Below are positions 7,047 through 16,448 of a stretch of DNA of 64,000 nt, piece after piece; the first letter of the stretch is position 1; the number at the start of each line of letters is the position of its first letter. The position numbers and the translations under genes are program-made. This DNA is from Clostridiales bacterium (GTDB taxonomy: Bacteria; Bacillota; Clostridia; UBA1381), in contig JAQXTR010000027.1 of NCBI GenBank assembly GCA_029219585.1, positions 1 to 64,000 of the forward strand, given 5' to 3'. The notes under the pieces are model-generated. The model searched no databases. It had not been told where the DNA came from and saw only the letters and a list, made by a program, of their open reading frames with translations.

Positions 7047-7931
7047 TCAGATAAGCTGTAAAATGAAGATATTTACAGCACCGAATATCATGGTAATTGC
7101 CCATGCTGATTTAAACATCTTATCCCATTTCACACGCGCACTTGTGTTATCAATAAGTATTTCCAGGAAGAATGCCGCTGCAACAACCACAATTGCAAGC
7201 GGAATACTCCACCACTTTGAGCATACAATAAACAGCGAGATAACTCCGAGCAGAAAGACATTCTCGTACCAGTGCGATATTTCTATAATCGCAAGCATTC
7301 CACCGGAAAGCTCGGTTGTTATACCCTTTACCATTTCCTGATGAGCATGATGCGACATGGAAATATCAAACGGTGATTTTCGGAGCTTTATCGTAAGGAT
7401 ATATAAAAATCCTATAAACACTCCCGGCAGATACACAATATTGGGTATCTGCGATTCAGATACGATTTTTGATATTGTAAATGTACCGTCACCGAAAGCT
7501 ATCTGTGTCGCCAGATAGAATCCCACTGCGGTGAGAAGCACCATAGGCTCATACGAGAGCATCTGTATCATTTCACGGTTTGCTCCCATAACGGAATACG
7601 GCGAGTTTGTCGTTGCGGCTTCAAGCACCAGAAACATTGCTGCCGTTGTGAGTACAAAGAACACAAGGAGCAGGTTTGTTCCGCCGAAGAATAAAGCGCC
7701 CGTAAAGACAACAAATATTATAAAGCACCATGCAAAGAGGTACTGCATATTATTAATCAGTAATATCTCTTTGTTTATAAGCTTGCTCACGTCATAGAAC
7801 GGCTGCAGAAGCGGCGGTCCTATTCTTCCCTGCATACGCGCTGTAAGCTTGCGGTCAAGTCCCGCAAGCAGACCTCCGATAATCGGAGCGCATATAATAT
7901 ATAATATAATTCCGATTGCAGATCTAAGCAT
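7047..7931 (-). CDS. echB: Ech hydrogenase membrane subunit B (NuoH-like)
   Basis: An integral membrane subunit that joins the hydrogenase arm to the ion-pumping arm. About eight hydrophobic segments are visible. The N-terminal loop ARMQGRIGPPLLQPFYD is the conserved NuoH/EchB signature, and SPFDIS appears centrally. The start at 7931 is fixed by GGAGG 7 nt upstream and by the TAATG overlap with echA; the frame runs further upstream but inside echA. The length of 295 residues fits EchB. Confidence 0.94.
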   Translation of the reverse strand: MLRSAIGIILYIICAPIIGGLLAGLDRKLTARMQGRIGPPLLQPFYDVSKLINKEILLINNMQYLFAWCFIIFVVFTGALFFGGTNLLLVFFVLTTAAMFLVLEAATTNSPYSVMGANREMIQMLSYEPMVLLTAVGFYLATQIAFGDGTFTISKIVSESQIPNIVYLPGVFIGFLYILTIKLRKSPFDISMSHHAHQEMVKGITTELSGGMLAIIEISHWYENVFLLGVISLFIVCSKWWSIPLAIVVVAAAFFLEILIDNTSARVKWDKMFKSAWAITMIFGAVNIFILQLI

Positions 7932-9865
7932 TAGAATACACCTCCGCTCATAGTTAATACCATTCCCATACATACAATTGTTACACCCACAGATATAGCC
8001 ACAGATATATTCCATATCTTCTTTTCGCCGAAATAGTCAACCATATACCAGTTTGAAAGGTACATGTTCTTTGACTGCTCAAATGAGTCTCTGAAATGGC
8101 GGTTATCGCCCTCGTTGATACCTGACATATACTCAATATTCGGTGTTGCCTTCATTCTGCGCAGAATAAATCTTGCCACCAGCGGTATAAGGAATACCAT
8201 AATAAGCATTATGACCATTATAACAAGATCCTCCGGCGTAAGAACTGAAACACTCTCAACATTAAAGAGCTGTGCAAGCAGCGGCTCTACAAGCTGTACC
8301 GATATTATCGGAAGCAGCACGCATAGCAATATCATGAGGAAGCCATGTCCGAACATTGAGAACCACTGTCCAACTGATGGTTTCTTCTCAACCTTATGTG
8401 ATAATGCCTTGCAGGCAAGAATCTTTGCAAGCCACTTTGTCCAGTACAGCATGGTTGTTGCGCTGCCGAATGCGATAAACAGTATCAAAACAGTATTTCC
8501 CGCATCAACAAACGCTTTAAGCGCAGCCCATTTCGAAATAAGCATTCCGAACGGCGCAAGGAACATTCCTGCTATACCGATTACCATAATAAAGCCCATC
8601 ATAGGCATACTCATAATCAAGCCGTGCATATCCTCAATATCCCGACTTCCCGTAGCGTTTTCTATAGCTCCCACTGCCTGGAACATCATCGATTTTGACA
8701 CCGCGTGGAACATCAGTAGCAGAACACCCGCCCACACGGTTTCCTCCGTGCCCACACCGGCGCAGGCTGTAATCAGCCCGAGGTTTGAAATTGTAGAATA
8801 AGCAAGAACCTTTTTTCCGTCACTTACCGTTATCGCAAGCATACTTGCAACAAGGAAGGTGAATCCGCCTATAAGCGACACCATGAGTCCGGCATGATTC
8901 CCACCAAGCATCGGGGAAAGTCTCAACAGCAGATAAACTCCGGCTTTTACCATCGTCGCACTGTGAAGCAATGCAGATGTCGGAGTAGGCGCAACCATAG
9001 CTCCCAGAAGCCATTTTGAAAACGGAAGCTGCGCCGACTTTGTGAGTGCCGCAAAGGCTAATAATATGACCGGGATAAGCACCGCTGCACCCTGCGGTGA
9101 TGTACTTACAAGCTCCTGAAGCGTTGTAACATCAAGCTTTAACGCGCAATAAACGATAGCCATTGCAAAGCCTAAGCCGCCAAGCAGGTTCATCCAGAGA
9201 GCGCGGAAGGAATTATTAACAGCCTCCTCTGTCCTCGTGTATCCGATAAGCAGGAAGGAGGACACGCTTGTGATTTCCCAGAAGAAATAAATCCAGATAA
9301 GATTTGACGATGTAACAAGCCCGAACATTGCTCCCAAAAACACAAACAGCATTGGGAAGAAAAATGTTCTTCTGTCCTTAAACTCGGTGTGATGCTTGTG
9401 ATAATCCGTCATATACCCGACCGCATAAATACAGATAAGCGAGCCGACTACTGCGATTATCAGACACATTACAACCGTAAGCTTGTCACAATAAATATGA
9501 TTTGCAGCCGAAGCCGCGCCGCCTGTCAGTTCAAGCCATGCCATAACGACTGTTCCCGCAACCGAAAGCAATGCGGCATGGTACTTTTTATATTTGAAGC
9601 TTAAAACGACTATAAGCACTGTCAGAAACAGCTCTGCCGCAAGCATCATATAATCAATAATATGTATCACGCCGGATTCGCCCAGGTACTTTACCGGAGC
9701 TCCGCCGGAACCGACAAAATAAGATACCGCAAATACCAGTGCCGCCGTGATGACAATTCCGCTGCAGGTATAAACAATACCTTTTCTCAGATTGTTGTTT
9801 TTTGTGAATACCAAAACTGCTGCCGCAATAAACGGAAACAGAATCAGAAAAGATATAAATTCCAC
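7931..9865 (-). CDS. echA: Ech hydrogenase antiporter-like subunit A (NuoL/MrpA-like)
   Basis: A proton- or sodium-translocating subunit, 644 residues with about 14-16 hydrophobic segments. It shows the antiporter core FFFWEITSVSSFLLIGY, then KSAQLPFSKWLLGAMVAPTP and the lysine-bearing transmembrane segments typical of the family. The start is GTG with AAGGAG 8 nt upstream. It is the first gene of echABCDEF-hypF, in the same order as the methanosarcinal ech operon, and has a clear promoter. Confidence 0.95.
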   Translation of the reverse strand: MEFISFLILFPFIAAAVLVFTKNNNLRKGIVYTCSGIVITAALVFAVSYFVGSGGAPVKYLGESGVIHIIDYMMLAAELFLTVLIVVLSFKYKKYHAALLSVAGTVVMAWLELTGGAASAANHIYCDKLTVVMCLIIAVVGSLICIYAVGYMTDYHKHHTEFKDRRTFFFPMLFVFLGAMFGLVTSSNLIWIYFFWEITSVSSFLLIGYTRTEEAVNNSFRALWMNLLGGLGFAMAIVYCALKLDVTTLQELVSTSPQGAAVLIPVILLAFAALTKSAQLPFSKWLLGAMVAPTPTSALLHSATMVKAGVYLLLRLSPMLGGNHAGLMVSLIGGFTFLVASMLAITVSDGKKVLAYSTISNLGLITACAGVGTEETVWAGVLLLMFHAVSKSMMFQAVGAIENATGSRDIEDMHGLIMSMPMMGFIMVIGIAGMFLAPFGMLISKWAALKAFVDAGNTVLILFIAFGSATTMLYWTKWLAKILACKALSHKVEKKPSVGQWFSMFGHGFLMILLCVLLPIISVQLVEPLLAQLFNVESVSVLTPEDLVIMVIMLIMVFLIPLVARFILRRMKATPNIEYMSGINEGDNRHFRDSFEQSKNMYLSNWYMVDYFGEKKIWNISVAISVGVTIVCMGMVLTMSGGVF

Positions 9866-9898
9866 AATCTCATCTCCTTGTATAAAAATATCTAATCT

Positions 9899-9927
9899 AT
9901 TGTACCATATTTTCCGACAAAAATCAA
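9899..9927 (-). promoter_or_regulatory. Promoter of the ech-hypF operon
   Basis: Minus strand: -35 TTGATT at 9922-9927, 17-nt spacer, -10 TACAAT at 9899-9904. The leader to the GTG of echA is short, about 27 nt, leaving little room for leader-based control. Confidence 0.8.
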
Positions 9928-9962
9928 TATTTATCCAATAAAATTATGAACTATATACGACT

Positions 9963-9989
9963 ATAAAAAGGAGCCGTATTCACGACTCC
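9963..9989 (-). terminator. Terminator after the CapA-like gene
   Basis: On the minus strand the stem GGAGTCGT/ACGGCTCC (9970-9989, one G-U pair, 4-nt loop) is followed by a U-rich tract read from 9969 to 9963. It insulates the upstream gene from the ech promoter. Confidence 0.8.
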
Positions 9990-9998
9990 CAAAATATA

Positions 9999-11087
9999 TT
10001 ATCTGAATTTTAAATCCGATGTACCAAGCGCCTGCGAATATTCAGTGAGCCTTGCCTCAATGCGCGCTTTTGCATCGCCCTGCGCGGGGGTGGGCTGATA
10101 ATCATTATACCCGTCGGATTCCGAAATCCTGCACGGTATTATCTCATAATTATCATCATCAATAAGCTCATTGCCATTAAATGTAAATTTTATACGGAAT
10201 ATTGCGCTGTCCTTATCAGACGGATTGCTGTTTCCGCCGAAGCAGAAATTACCAAGACTATACCAGATATATTTGCCGTTATACTTCTCAACCCCCTCAA
10301 GGACGTGCGGATGAGTTCCGATTACAAGGTCTGCTCCGCAGTCTATCGCGCGGTGTGCCGCCTCTATCTGCTCATCATTGGGTGCCGCAGCCTTTTCTAC
10401 GCCCCAGTGGATTGAAAGTATCACAAGCTCTGCGCCCATGCTTTTAGCCTTTGAAATTGCCGCTTCAAGCTCCGTTTTCATCTGATCGTTAAGATAGTTT
10501 ATGCCTACAAGCCCGACCTTGATTCCGTTTATTTCGCTCACAGAAACATTCTCCTCACCGCGGCAGTTCAGGATTCCTGCCTGATCAAGATACATTTTTG
10601 TGTCTGTCAGAGATATTGCTCCGTAGTCTGCGGAATGGTTATTAGCAAGATTTGCCGCCTCAACACTTGAGCCTGTCAGAATATTTACATATGATGGATT
10701 ACCCCTGAATGCGAACTGCTTTGCCTCTCTTGCACCCTGAGTTGACATAGTGCCTTCAAAATTTATAATTGTCAGATCATCCTCTGCAAATATATCTCTG
10801 ACATTTTCAAAGAAATAGTCCGCACCGTATTTTTCTGCATATGCGTCAAAGCTTGTTTCCCTTGCAAAGCTTTCATCTCTTGCAAATGTACAGTCACCCG
10901 CTGCCGTTACACTGAGCGAGCGTTCCGGCGCAGCCGCTTCTGCCATCTCTGTCGCCTGCGCTGACGGCTGCTGCATCGGTTCTGCCTCTGTAGTGCCTTT
11001 CTTATGGGCACAGCTCATCGGCGTCATTATAAGTATTGCCGCGATACATACCGCCGTAACAATATGATGTGATTTAAGTTCATTCAT
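9999..11087 (-). CDS. CapA-family (poly-gamma-glutamate biosynthesis-type) metallophosphatase-fold lipoprotein
   Basis: The 362-residue protein has the CapA/PgsA motifs in order: TAAGDCTFARD, IINFEGTMS, AANLANNHSADYG, LSIHWGVE, IGTHPHVLEG and WYSLGNFCFGG. The N terminus is a membrane or lipoprotein signal with MTPMSC as a weak lipobox. CapA proteins act in export or attachment of poly-glutamate capsules, but many homologues stand alone with unknown substrates. No pgsB or pgsC lies nearby, so the capsule role is not supported by context. It follows the terminator of the upstream lipoprotein gene by only 25 nt and I see no promoter of its own. Confidence 0.88.
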   Translation of the reverse strand: MNELKSHHIVTAVCIAAILIMTPMSCAHKKGTTEAEPMQQPSAQATEMAEAAAPERSLSVTAAGDCTFARDESFARETSFDAYAEKYGADYFFENVRDIFAEDDLTIINFEGTMSTQGAREAKQFAFRGNPSYVNILTGSSVEAANLANNHSADYGAISLTDTKMYLDQAGILNCRGEENVSVSEINGIKVGLVGINYLNDQMKTELEAAISKAKSMGAELVILSIHWGVEKAAAPNDEQIEAAHRAIDCGADLVIGTHPHVLEGVEKYNGKYIWYSLGNFCFGGNSNPSDKDSAIFRIKFTFNGNELIDDDNYEIIPCRISESDGYNDYQPTPAQGDAKARIEARLTEYSQALGTSDLKFR

Positions 11088-11112
11088 GTGCTTTCTCCTT
11101 TACGGTTATGGT

Positions 11113-11151
11113 ACGAAAAACACACCACCCGGTTATGAATGGTGCGTTTTG
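11113..11151 (-). terminator. Terminator after the lipoprotein gene
   Basis: Minus strand stem ACGCACC/GGTGTGT (11120-11126 with 11141-11147, one G-U pair), followed by a TTTTT tract. It ends the cysS-mrnC-tkt-lipoprotein unit, with possible read-through into the CapA-like gene. Confidence 0.7.
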
Positions 11152-11155
11152 TATA

Positions 11156-11716
11156 TTACTGAATAACATTATCCGACGCCGCTTCCGCCTGCTCCGGTGT
11201 AATTGACGCTTCAAGCTGCGCCACAGCCTGTGACGCCAGACTTATAAGAACCTGCTTCTGCGCATCATTATTTCCCGAACCGGCACTTATGCGTATATAG
11301 CAGCCTCTGTCATATATGCAAATATACGGAAATGCAATATAGCAGTCCTGACCGATACCATCAATAAACTGCATATCTTCTCTCGTAAGACGCTCATTCT
11401 CGTAATCAGTCCATATCTGAGAGGATGAAAGAGAGCTGCTGAACTGCTCCAGTGAAATTGATACGGTATCAACCGAGCCTAAAGGTACTCCTACATATGT
11501 CGCAGTAAGCTTATTGCCCTCCGCAACCACACCGTCCGAAGACAGCTCCATAGTTCCGCCGTTTGAATTTGCCGCCATTTCGACTGTCAGAATATTTTCC
11601 GGGCTGAGCTGCGGCGGCATTCTTGCCGAAGCTCCTCCACCTGCCTTATTCCCTCCGCAGGCTGTCAGCGATACGGCAAGCGCCGCGCCCGATATTATTG
11701 CAAGTATCTTTTTCAT
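11156..11716 (-). CDS. Small lipoprotein of unknown function
   Basis: The 186-residue product starts MKKILAIISGAALAVSLTAC, with lipobox L-T-A-C followed by a Gly/Ala-rich linker. I chose the ATG at 11716 because GGAGAG sits 9 nt upstream; an ATG three codons earlier is too close to it. The mature part contains a ~120-residue globular region with paired Tyr/Cys patches (DCYIAFPYICIYDRGCYIRI) and an acidic C terminus. I do not recognise a family. It follows transketolase by 30 nt, which may simply reflect shared transcription. Confidence 0.7.
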   Translation of the reverse strand: MKKILAIISGAALAVSLTACGGNKAGGGASARMPPQLSPENILTVEMAANSNGGTMELSSDGVVAEGNKLTATYVGVPLGSVDTVSISLEQFSSSLSSSQIWTDYENERLTREDMQFIDGIGQDCYIAFPYICIYDRGCYIRISAGSGNNDAQKQVLISLASQAVAQLEASITPEQAEAASDNVIQ

Positions 11717-11746
11717 AGCTTTCATCTCTCCATAAATATCTGTTAA

Positions 11747-12679
11747 TTATTTCTTTAACGCGATTACAGCCTTAGCCTGCGCAGCCATATTTTCGGCTGT
11801 GAGACCGTACTCAACAAAGAGCTCTGACGGCTTGCCCGACTTACCGTAACGATCTGTTCCGATAATCTTGACCGGACACGGAGCGTTTGCGCATACAACC
11901 TCTGTTACTGCGCTGCCAAGACCGCCCATAATGTAATGCTCCTCTGCTGTTACTATAGCGCCTGTTTCCTTTGCCGCCTTTGTGATAATTTCCTCATCAA
12001 TCGGCTTAATTGTATGAATGTTGATTACTCTGGCATCAATTCCGTCTGCCGCCAGCATATCCGCTGCCTTTAATGCCTCCTGAACCATAAGTCCTGTTGC
12101 AACTAATGTAACGTCCTTTCCGTCTCTAAGCTGAACACCCTTACCAAGCTCAAACTTATAATCCGCCGGATTAACGTCCTCAACCGCAAGTCTGCCGAAA
12201 CGCATATAAACCGGTCCGTCATGATCTATCGCAGCTTTTACCGCAAGCTGAGCTTCTATATCATCCGCAGGGTTAATAATAACCATACCCGGGATGGTTC
12301 TCATGAGCGCTATGTCCTCAAGACACTGATGCGATGCTCCGTCCTCTCCGACAGAGATGCCCGCATGTGTCGCGCCAATCTTTACATTAAGCTTTGTATA
12401 TCCTATTGAGTTTCTTATCTGCTCATACGCTCTTCCTGCCGCAAACATCGCGAAGGTCGAAGCAAAAGCTATCTTGCCGCAAGCTGCGAGACCTGCCGCA
12501 ACACACATCATATCCGCTTCTGCAATACCGCAGTTTACAAATCTTTCGGGATATACCTGTTTAAACATATCCGTCTTTGTTGACTTTGAAAGGTCGGCGT
12601 CAAGAACTACGATCTTTTCATCCTTACCATATTTCACCAACGCTTCACCGTATGATACTCTTGTAGCCTGCTTTGCCAT
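11747..12679 (-). CDS. Transketolase, C-terminal subunit
   Basis: Carries the pyrimidine-binding and C-terminal domains of a split transketolase, 310 residues. Visible motifs are AEADMMCVAAGLAACGKI, the FASTFAMFA strand-helix, GATHAGISVGEDGASHQ with its conserved His, and a late EEHYIMGGLGSAV. With the N-terminal subunit it would transfer two-carbon units in the non-oxidative pentose phosphate pathway. The ATG shares its last base with the upstream stop, so the halves are translated together in a fixed ratio. Confidence 0.94.
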   Translation of the reverse strand: MAKQATRVSYGEALVKYGKDEKIVVLDADLSKSTKTDMFKQVYPERFVNCGIAEADMMCVAAGLAACGKIAFASTFAMFAAGRAYEQIRNSIGYTKLNVKIGATHAGISVGEDGASHQCLEDIALMRTIPGMVIINPADDIEAQLAVKAAIDHDGPVYMRFGRLAVEDVNPADYKFELGKGVQLRDGKDVTLVATGLMVQEALKAADMLAADGIDARVINIHTIKPIDEEIITKAAKETGAIVTAEEHYIMGGLGSAVTEVVCANAPCPVKIIGTDRYGKSGKPSELFVEYGLTAENMAAQAKAVIALKK

Positions 12680-13527
12680 TATAAACTCGCCTCCAATTCC
12701 GCAATCTTTGCATCAAGCTCTGCGATAGCCTTGTTATACTGCTCCTCGTTGGGTGCAACACCGTGCCATCCCGCCTGATTTTCCATGAATGATACATTCT
12801 TGCCCTTAACGGATTTCATAATAACCGCTGTCGGCTTGTCCTTGCATGCCTTTGCAGCATTAACGGCAGCCTCAAGGCTGTTGAAATCGTGCGCGTCCGC
12901 AAGAACAACATTCCACCCGAATGCTTCAAACTTCTTATCAATAGGCTTCGGGTTCATTACCTCTGTAATGTCGCCGTCGATCTGAAGACCGTTGTTATCT
13001 ACGAAAATTGTGAGGTTGTCCAGCTTATAGTGAGGAGCGAACATAGCCTGCTCCCATACCTGACCCTCTTCAAGCTCTCCGTCACCAAGAATTGAATAAA
13101 CTCTGTAATCCTTGTTGTCAATCTTTGCTGCAATAGCCATACCGCCCGCAGCGCACACGCCCTGACCGAGCGAACCGGTTGACATATCAACACCCGGCAC
13201 CTTATTCATATCAGGGTGTCCCTGAAGATAGCTGTTAATATTTCTGAATGTTTTACAATCCTCAACCGGGAAAAATCCCTTTTCTGCAAGTGTGCCGTAC
13301 AGTGCCGGAGCTGTGTGTCCCTTTGAAAGAACAAATCTGTCTCTGTCCGGATCCTTCGGATTCTCCGCATTGACGTTCATAACCTCAAAATAGAGGTATG
13401 TAAGAACGTCGGCAATCGAAAGTGACCCTCCGGGGTGACCCGCCTGCGCCGTATACACGCCTTCAAGCGCATGCTTACGCACCTTGTTTGCGATAATAGC
13501 TAATTCTATCGCTCTTTTTGCATCCAT
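12679..13527 (-). CDS. Transketolase, N-terminal (ThDP-binding) subunit
   Basis: The 282-residue subunit binds the diphosphate of ThDP: GHTAPALYG, DMSTGSLGQG and the GDGELEEGQ...NNGLQ motif (the GDG-x(n)-N metal/ThDP signature) are all present. Split transketolases of this type are common in Clostridia, so the split itself is not a frameshift. A strong AAGGAGG-type site precedes the ATG. It is preceded by mrnC with a 78-nt gap. Confidence 0.94.
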   Translation of the reverse strand: MDAKRAIELAIIANKVRKHALEGVYTAQAGHPGGSLSIADVLTYLYFEVMNVNAENPKDPDRDRFVLSKGHTAPALYGTLAEKGFFPVEDCKTFRNINSYLQGHPDMNKVPGVDMSTGSLGQGVCAAGGMAIAAKIDNKDYRVYSILGDGELEEGQVWEQAMFAPHYKLDNLTIFVDNNGLQIDGDITEVMNPKPIDKKFEAFGWNVVLADAHDFNSLEAAVNAAKACKDKPTAVIMKSVKGKNVSFMENQAGWHGVAPNEEQYNKAIAELDAKIAELEASL

Positions 13528-13605
13528 TGTTTTGTTTCCTCCTTGGATTAGTTATCTATGCCAACAGCCTCCGGCACGCTTTTCCGGTACTGTCGTTAAC
13601 AAAAT

Positions 13606-14025
13606 TTAATTGTTCTGCGCCTTAAGGATCGCATCATATGACATTCTTGCAAGCTCCTCCAAGCGTTCTGTCTGACCGCCAACATACAGCCAGCCCAGCA
13701 ATGCCTCAAAGCCGGTTGCGCGGCGGTATTCACCTACATCCGCATTCTTCGGCACCGTATAGGATTTTGTGTTTCTTCCCCGCTTATAGGCGGCAAGCTC
13801 CTGTTCGGTGAGGTGTTCCTCAATATACTTCACTGCCTCGCTTTGACCATGCGCACAGACAAATTTAATTGCCGTCCTGTGCAGCTTGTTTGCATCCATA
13901 CCCGGATGCTGCGCAATATTGCGTGAACGCACGTAAAGATCATACAATGTATCGCCTATATATGCAAGCACCAATGAATTGTATTCGTTAGGCTTCTTTT
14001 CAAATTCAATGCCTAGATCTATCAT
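13606..14025 (-). CDS. mrnC: Mini-ribonuclease 3
   Basis: An RNase III catalytic domain without a dsRNA-binding domain, 139 residues, which in Bacillus matures 23S rRNA ends. The signature [19 protein letters not shown] gives the catalytic acidic cluster, and [13 protein letters not shown] supplies the second one. The ATG at 14025 overlaps the cysS stop (ATGA), an arrangement shared with other Firmicutes; a longer start at 14040 is less likely. Confidence 0.92.
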   Translation of the reverse strand: MIDLGIEFEKKPNEYNSLVLAYIGDTLYDLYVRSRNIAQHPGMDANKLHRTAIKFVCAHGQSEAVKYIEEHLTEQELAAYKRGRNTKSYTVPKNADVGEYRRATGFEALLGWLYVGGQTERLEELARMSYDAILKAQNN

Positions 14026-15413
14026 TGAGCAATACTCCACTTGACGCCGTCCTTGGTGTCCTTAAGAATGATATTCATCGCCTTGAGCTGATCACGTATT
14101 GCATCTGCGGTTGCCCAATCCTTTGCGGCTCTTGCCTCATTACGCTTTTTGATAAGCTCCTCAACCTCTGCATCAAGGGATTTCTTCTGCTCCTTAACAA
14201 ACAGTCCCAGCACACCGCCAAGCTCACGGATGAGCGACAACGCAAGCTCTATTGCAGCCTTACCCGAAGCGCTCTCTATTTCCGTATTGGCAATATATAC
14301 TATATCAAATATTGCAGCAATGGCATCCGCAGTGTTAAGATCATCGTCCATTGCAGCCTTAAATCTGTCACGGCACGCCTCCAGCTTGCTTTTAAGCGCC
14401 TCATCGCAAGCCTTTTCCTCTGCATTTCCGAGAAGAAATTCAAGGTTCTCAATACATGTATAGACTCTTTCAACAGCTGACTTTGCCTGCTCCATAAGAG
14501 TATCCGCAAAATTAATCGGGCTTCTGTAATGTGCTGAAAGCATGAAAAAGCGGATAATCTCGCCGTCGTATTCTTTAAGAATATCCCTTACGGTAAAGAA
14601 GTTGCCCAGTGACTTGCTCATCTTCTTACCGTCAATATTAATATATCCGTTGTGCATCCAGTAATTTGCAAACGGCTTGCAGTTAGCGCATTCGCTCTGT
14701 GCAATCTCATTTTCATGATGCGGGAAAATAAGATCCTGTCCGCCGGAATGAATATCTATTGTTTCACCCAGGTACTTATTTGCCATGGCGCTGCATTCAA
14801 TATGCCACCCCGGACGTCCCTCGCCCCACGGGCTCGACCATGACGGCTCGCCCTCCTTCTTTGCCTTCCACAAAGCAAAATCCATCGGATCATTCTTTTT
14901 TTCGTTTACGTCAATTCTTGCGCCCGCTTCAAGATCCTCCAGCGGCTGCTTTGAAAGCTTTCCGTACTCACCGAACTTCTTTGTTGAGAAGTAAACATTA
15001 CCGTCTATGTTATAAGCATATCCGTTATCAACAAGCCTTTTAACCGTGTCGATAATCGCATCAATATTCTCGGTGGCTTTTGGATGAACTGTAGCTCTGT
15101 TGACTCCGATCGCCTCAGCATCCTTAAAATACTCGGCGATAAATCTGTCTCCAAGCTCCTTTACCGTAATACCCTCTGCATTTGCGCGCTTTATCATCTT
15201 GTCATCGATATCAGTGAAATTCTGTACAAAGGTTACCTTATATCCTATGTATTCAAGGTAACGGCGCATTGTATCAAATACAATAAACGGTCTTGCATTA
15301 CCTATATGGAAGTAATCATATACGGTAGGACCGCATGAATACATTTTTACGTTATCCTTATCCATAGGAATAAATTCTTCTTTTTGCCTTGTTAAAGTAT
15401 TATATATCTTCAT
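14022..15413 (-). CDS. cysS: Cysteinyl-tRNA synthetase
   Basis: A class I synthetase of 463 residues. It shows the zinc-ligand start [20 protein letters not shown] (HIGH variant HIGN), the zinc-binding GWHIECSAM and [10 protein letters not shown] motifs, and KMSKSLGN. The start at 15413 matches the family N terminus ([14 protein letters not shown]); the upstream in-frame extension lies in promoter sequence. The leader is only about 30 nt, so there is no T-box riboswitch, unlike many Firmicute synthetase genes. Confidence 0.97.
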   Translation of the reverse strand: MKIYNTLTRQKEEFIPMDKDNVKMYSCGPTVYDYFHIGNARPFIVFDTMRRYLEYIGYKVTFVQNFTDIDDKMIKRANAEGITVKELGDRFIAEYFKDAEAIGVNRATVHPKATENIDAIIDTVKRLVDNGYAYNIDGNVYFSTKKFGEYGKLSKQPLEDLEAGARIDVNEKKNDPMDFALWKAKKEGEPSWSSPWGEGRPGWHIECSAMANKYLGETIDIHSGGQDLIFPHHENEIAQSECANCKPFANYWMHNGYINIDGKKMSKSLGNFFTVRDILKEYDGEIIRFFMLSAHYRSPINFADTLMEQAKSAVERVYTCIENLEFLLGNAEEKACDEALKSKLEACRDRFKAAMDDDLNTADAIAAIFDIVYIANTEIESASGKAAIELALSLIRELGGVLGLFVKEQKKSLDAEVEELIKKRNEARAAKDWATADAIRDQLKAMNIILKDTKDGVKWSIAQ

Positions 15414-15446
15414 TTCACATTCCTCATAAATTCCATAGTTACTATT

Positions 15447-15475
15447 ATTATACCATCTGCAAATAAAAAAAACAA
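15447..15475 (-). promoter_or_regulatory. Promoter of cysS-mrnC-tkt unit
   Basis: Minus strand: -35 TTGTTT at 15470-15475, 17-nt spacer, -10 TATAAT at 15447-15452. Confidence 0.7.
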
Positions 15476-15641
15476 CACTTTTATTAAAAAAAATCAATTC
15501 ACGGCTTGACTTTGTTAAATTCCCCAAAAATTCGAACTAATTTATTAAATACTCTTGCATTTTGCGTTAGTATATGCTAAAATGTATTAAATAATCTTAT
15601 CACAGTTTCGTTTGGAAACTAAAGTTCAAGAGGTGAACAGA

Positions 15642-16013
15642 ATGAAATTATTGGAATCCGGAGAAATGTATCTAGAAACAATACTTGTTCTAAAAAACAA
15701 ATACGGCTATGTGCGTTCAATCGACATTGCCCGCGAAATGAATTTTTCAAAGCCCAGTGTTTCAAGAGCGGTTGCTCTCCTTAAGGAGGACGGTTATATC
15801 GAAAACGATCCCCACGGAATGATTCTGCTTACAGATAAAGGAATGTCAGTTGCCGAAAAGATTTATGACAGGCACAAAACCCTTACAAAATATCTCGTAT
15901 GGCTCGGCGTGAGCGAAGAAACTGCCCAGCATGACGCGTGCCGAATTGAGCATATTATAAGTCAAGAAAGCTTTGATAAAATCAAAGAGCAGCTTCCGGA
16001 GTCACTAAGATAA
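15642..16013 (+). CDS. DtxR/MntR-family metal-dependent transcriptional regulator
   Basis: The 123-residue repressor has a winged HTH (IDIAREMNFSKPSVSRAVALL) and a dimerisation/metal domain (DRHKTLTKYL and DACRIEHIIS supply His/Glu ligands). It lacks the SH3-like third domain, as in MntR. The residue aligned to MntR Asp8 appears to be Met (GEMYLET), as in iron-sensing DtxR/IdeR, which suggests Fe rather than Mn sensing (inference). The ATG at 15642 has AAGAGGTG upstream; an in-frame TTG at 15612 is less likely. No target gene is adjacent in the same direction. Confidence 0.9.
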   Translation: MKLLESGEMYLETILVLKNKYGYVRSIDIAREMNFSKPSVSRAVALLKEDGYIENDPHGMILLTDKGMSVAEKIYDRHKTLTKYLVWLGVSEETAQHDACRIEHIISQESFDKIKEQLPESLR

Positions 16014-16019
16014 TACAAA

Positions 16020-16060
16020 TGCCGATACCGAGGTTTTCCGCTTCGATACCGGCATATTTT
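16020..16060. terminator. Terminator between convergent genes
   Basis: Inverted repeat 16020-16054 (TGCCG outer arms). The minus-strand transcript pairs throughout with two G-U pairs, and the plus strand is followed by TATTTTATT. It separates the DtxR-type regulator from the convergent 16059-16448 gene. Confidence 0.7.
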
Positions 16061-16448
16061 ATTTCACATATATTTCCTCTGTTATTTTCTCATGGGAATA
16101 TCCCTTGAAATCTTTACTCGCAATTAATCTCCAATCGCTTAAGTCAAGATCAAAATACATATCGGCAGGGTAATCCCTGTTCCACTTGTAGAGTATTATT
16201 CTTTCTATTTTATCCGCCAAGGGTTTTTCGTTTTCCGTAAAGCAGAACTCTCCCTCTGCCGCCTTGTTCTGAAAGTCCTCATCAATACATATCCCTCCGT
16301 CAAAAAGCGGTGCTGAATAGGCGTTCATCCAAAGCTTATTACCTGCGGTTATGCTTTTAATCCTTTCAATAAGAATACGGTCGCGGCTCTGCCGCCGATT
16401 GTTGAACATCATTCCGTTCTTATTGTCTACACACACTATAAGTATCAT
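16059..16448 (-). CDS. Small conserved protein, DHFR-like in appearance
   Basis: The 129-residue protein starts MILIVCVDNKNGMMFNNRRQ and contains LWMNAYSAPLF and EKITEEIYVK. The opening strand followed by a glycine-rich turn resembles dihydrofolate reductase, but family catalytic residues cannot be confirmed. Similar Clostridia proteins carry unsupported names such as ribonuclease Z; no metallo-beta-lactamase HxHxDH motif is present. It overlaps the upstream nuclease gene by 4 bases, so it is translationally coupled to it. Function unknown. Confidence 0.65.
   Translation of the reverse strand: MILIVCVDNKNGMMFNNRRQSRDRILIERIKSITAGNKLWMNAYSAPLFDGGICIDEDFQNKAAEGEFCFTENEKPLADKIERIILYKWNRDYPADMYFDLDLSDWRLIASKDFKGYSHEKITEEIYVK

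Noticed and set aside
15414-15611. Possible T-box riboswitch upstream of cysS
   Set aside because: The promoter -10 lies only ~33 nt before the ATG, leaving no space for a T-box, and no T-box core motif is visible.
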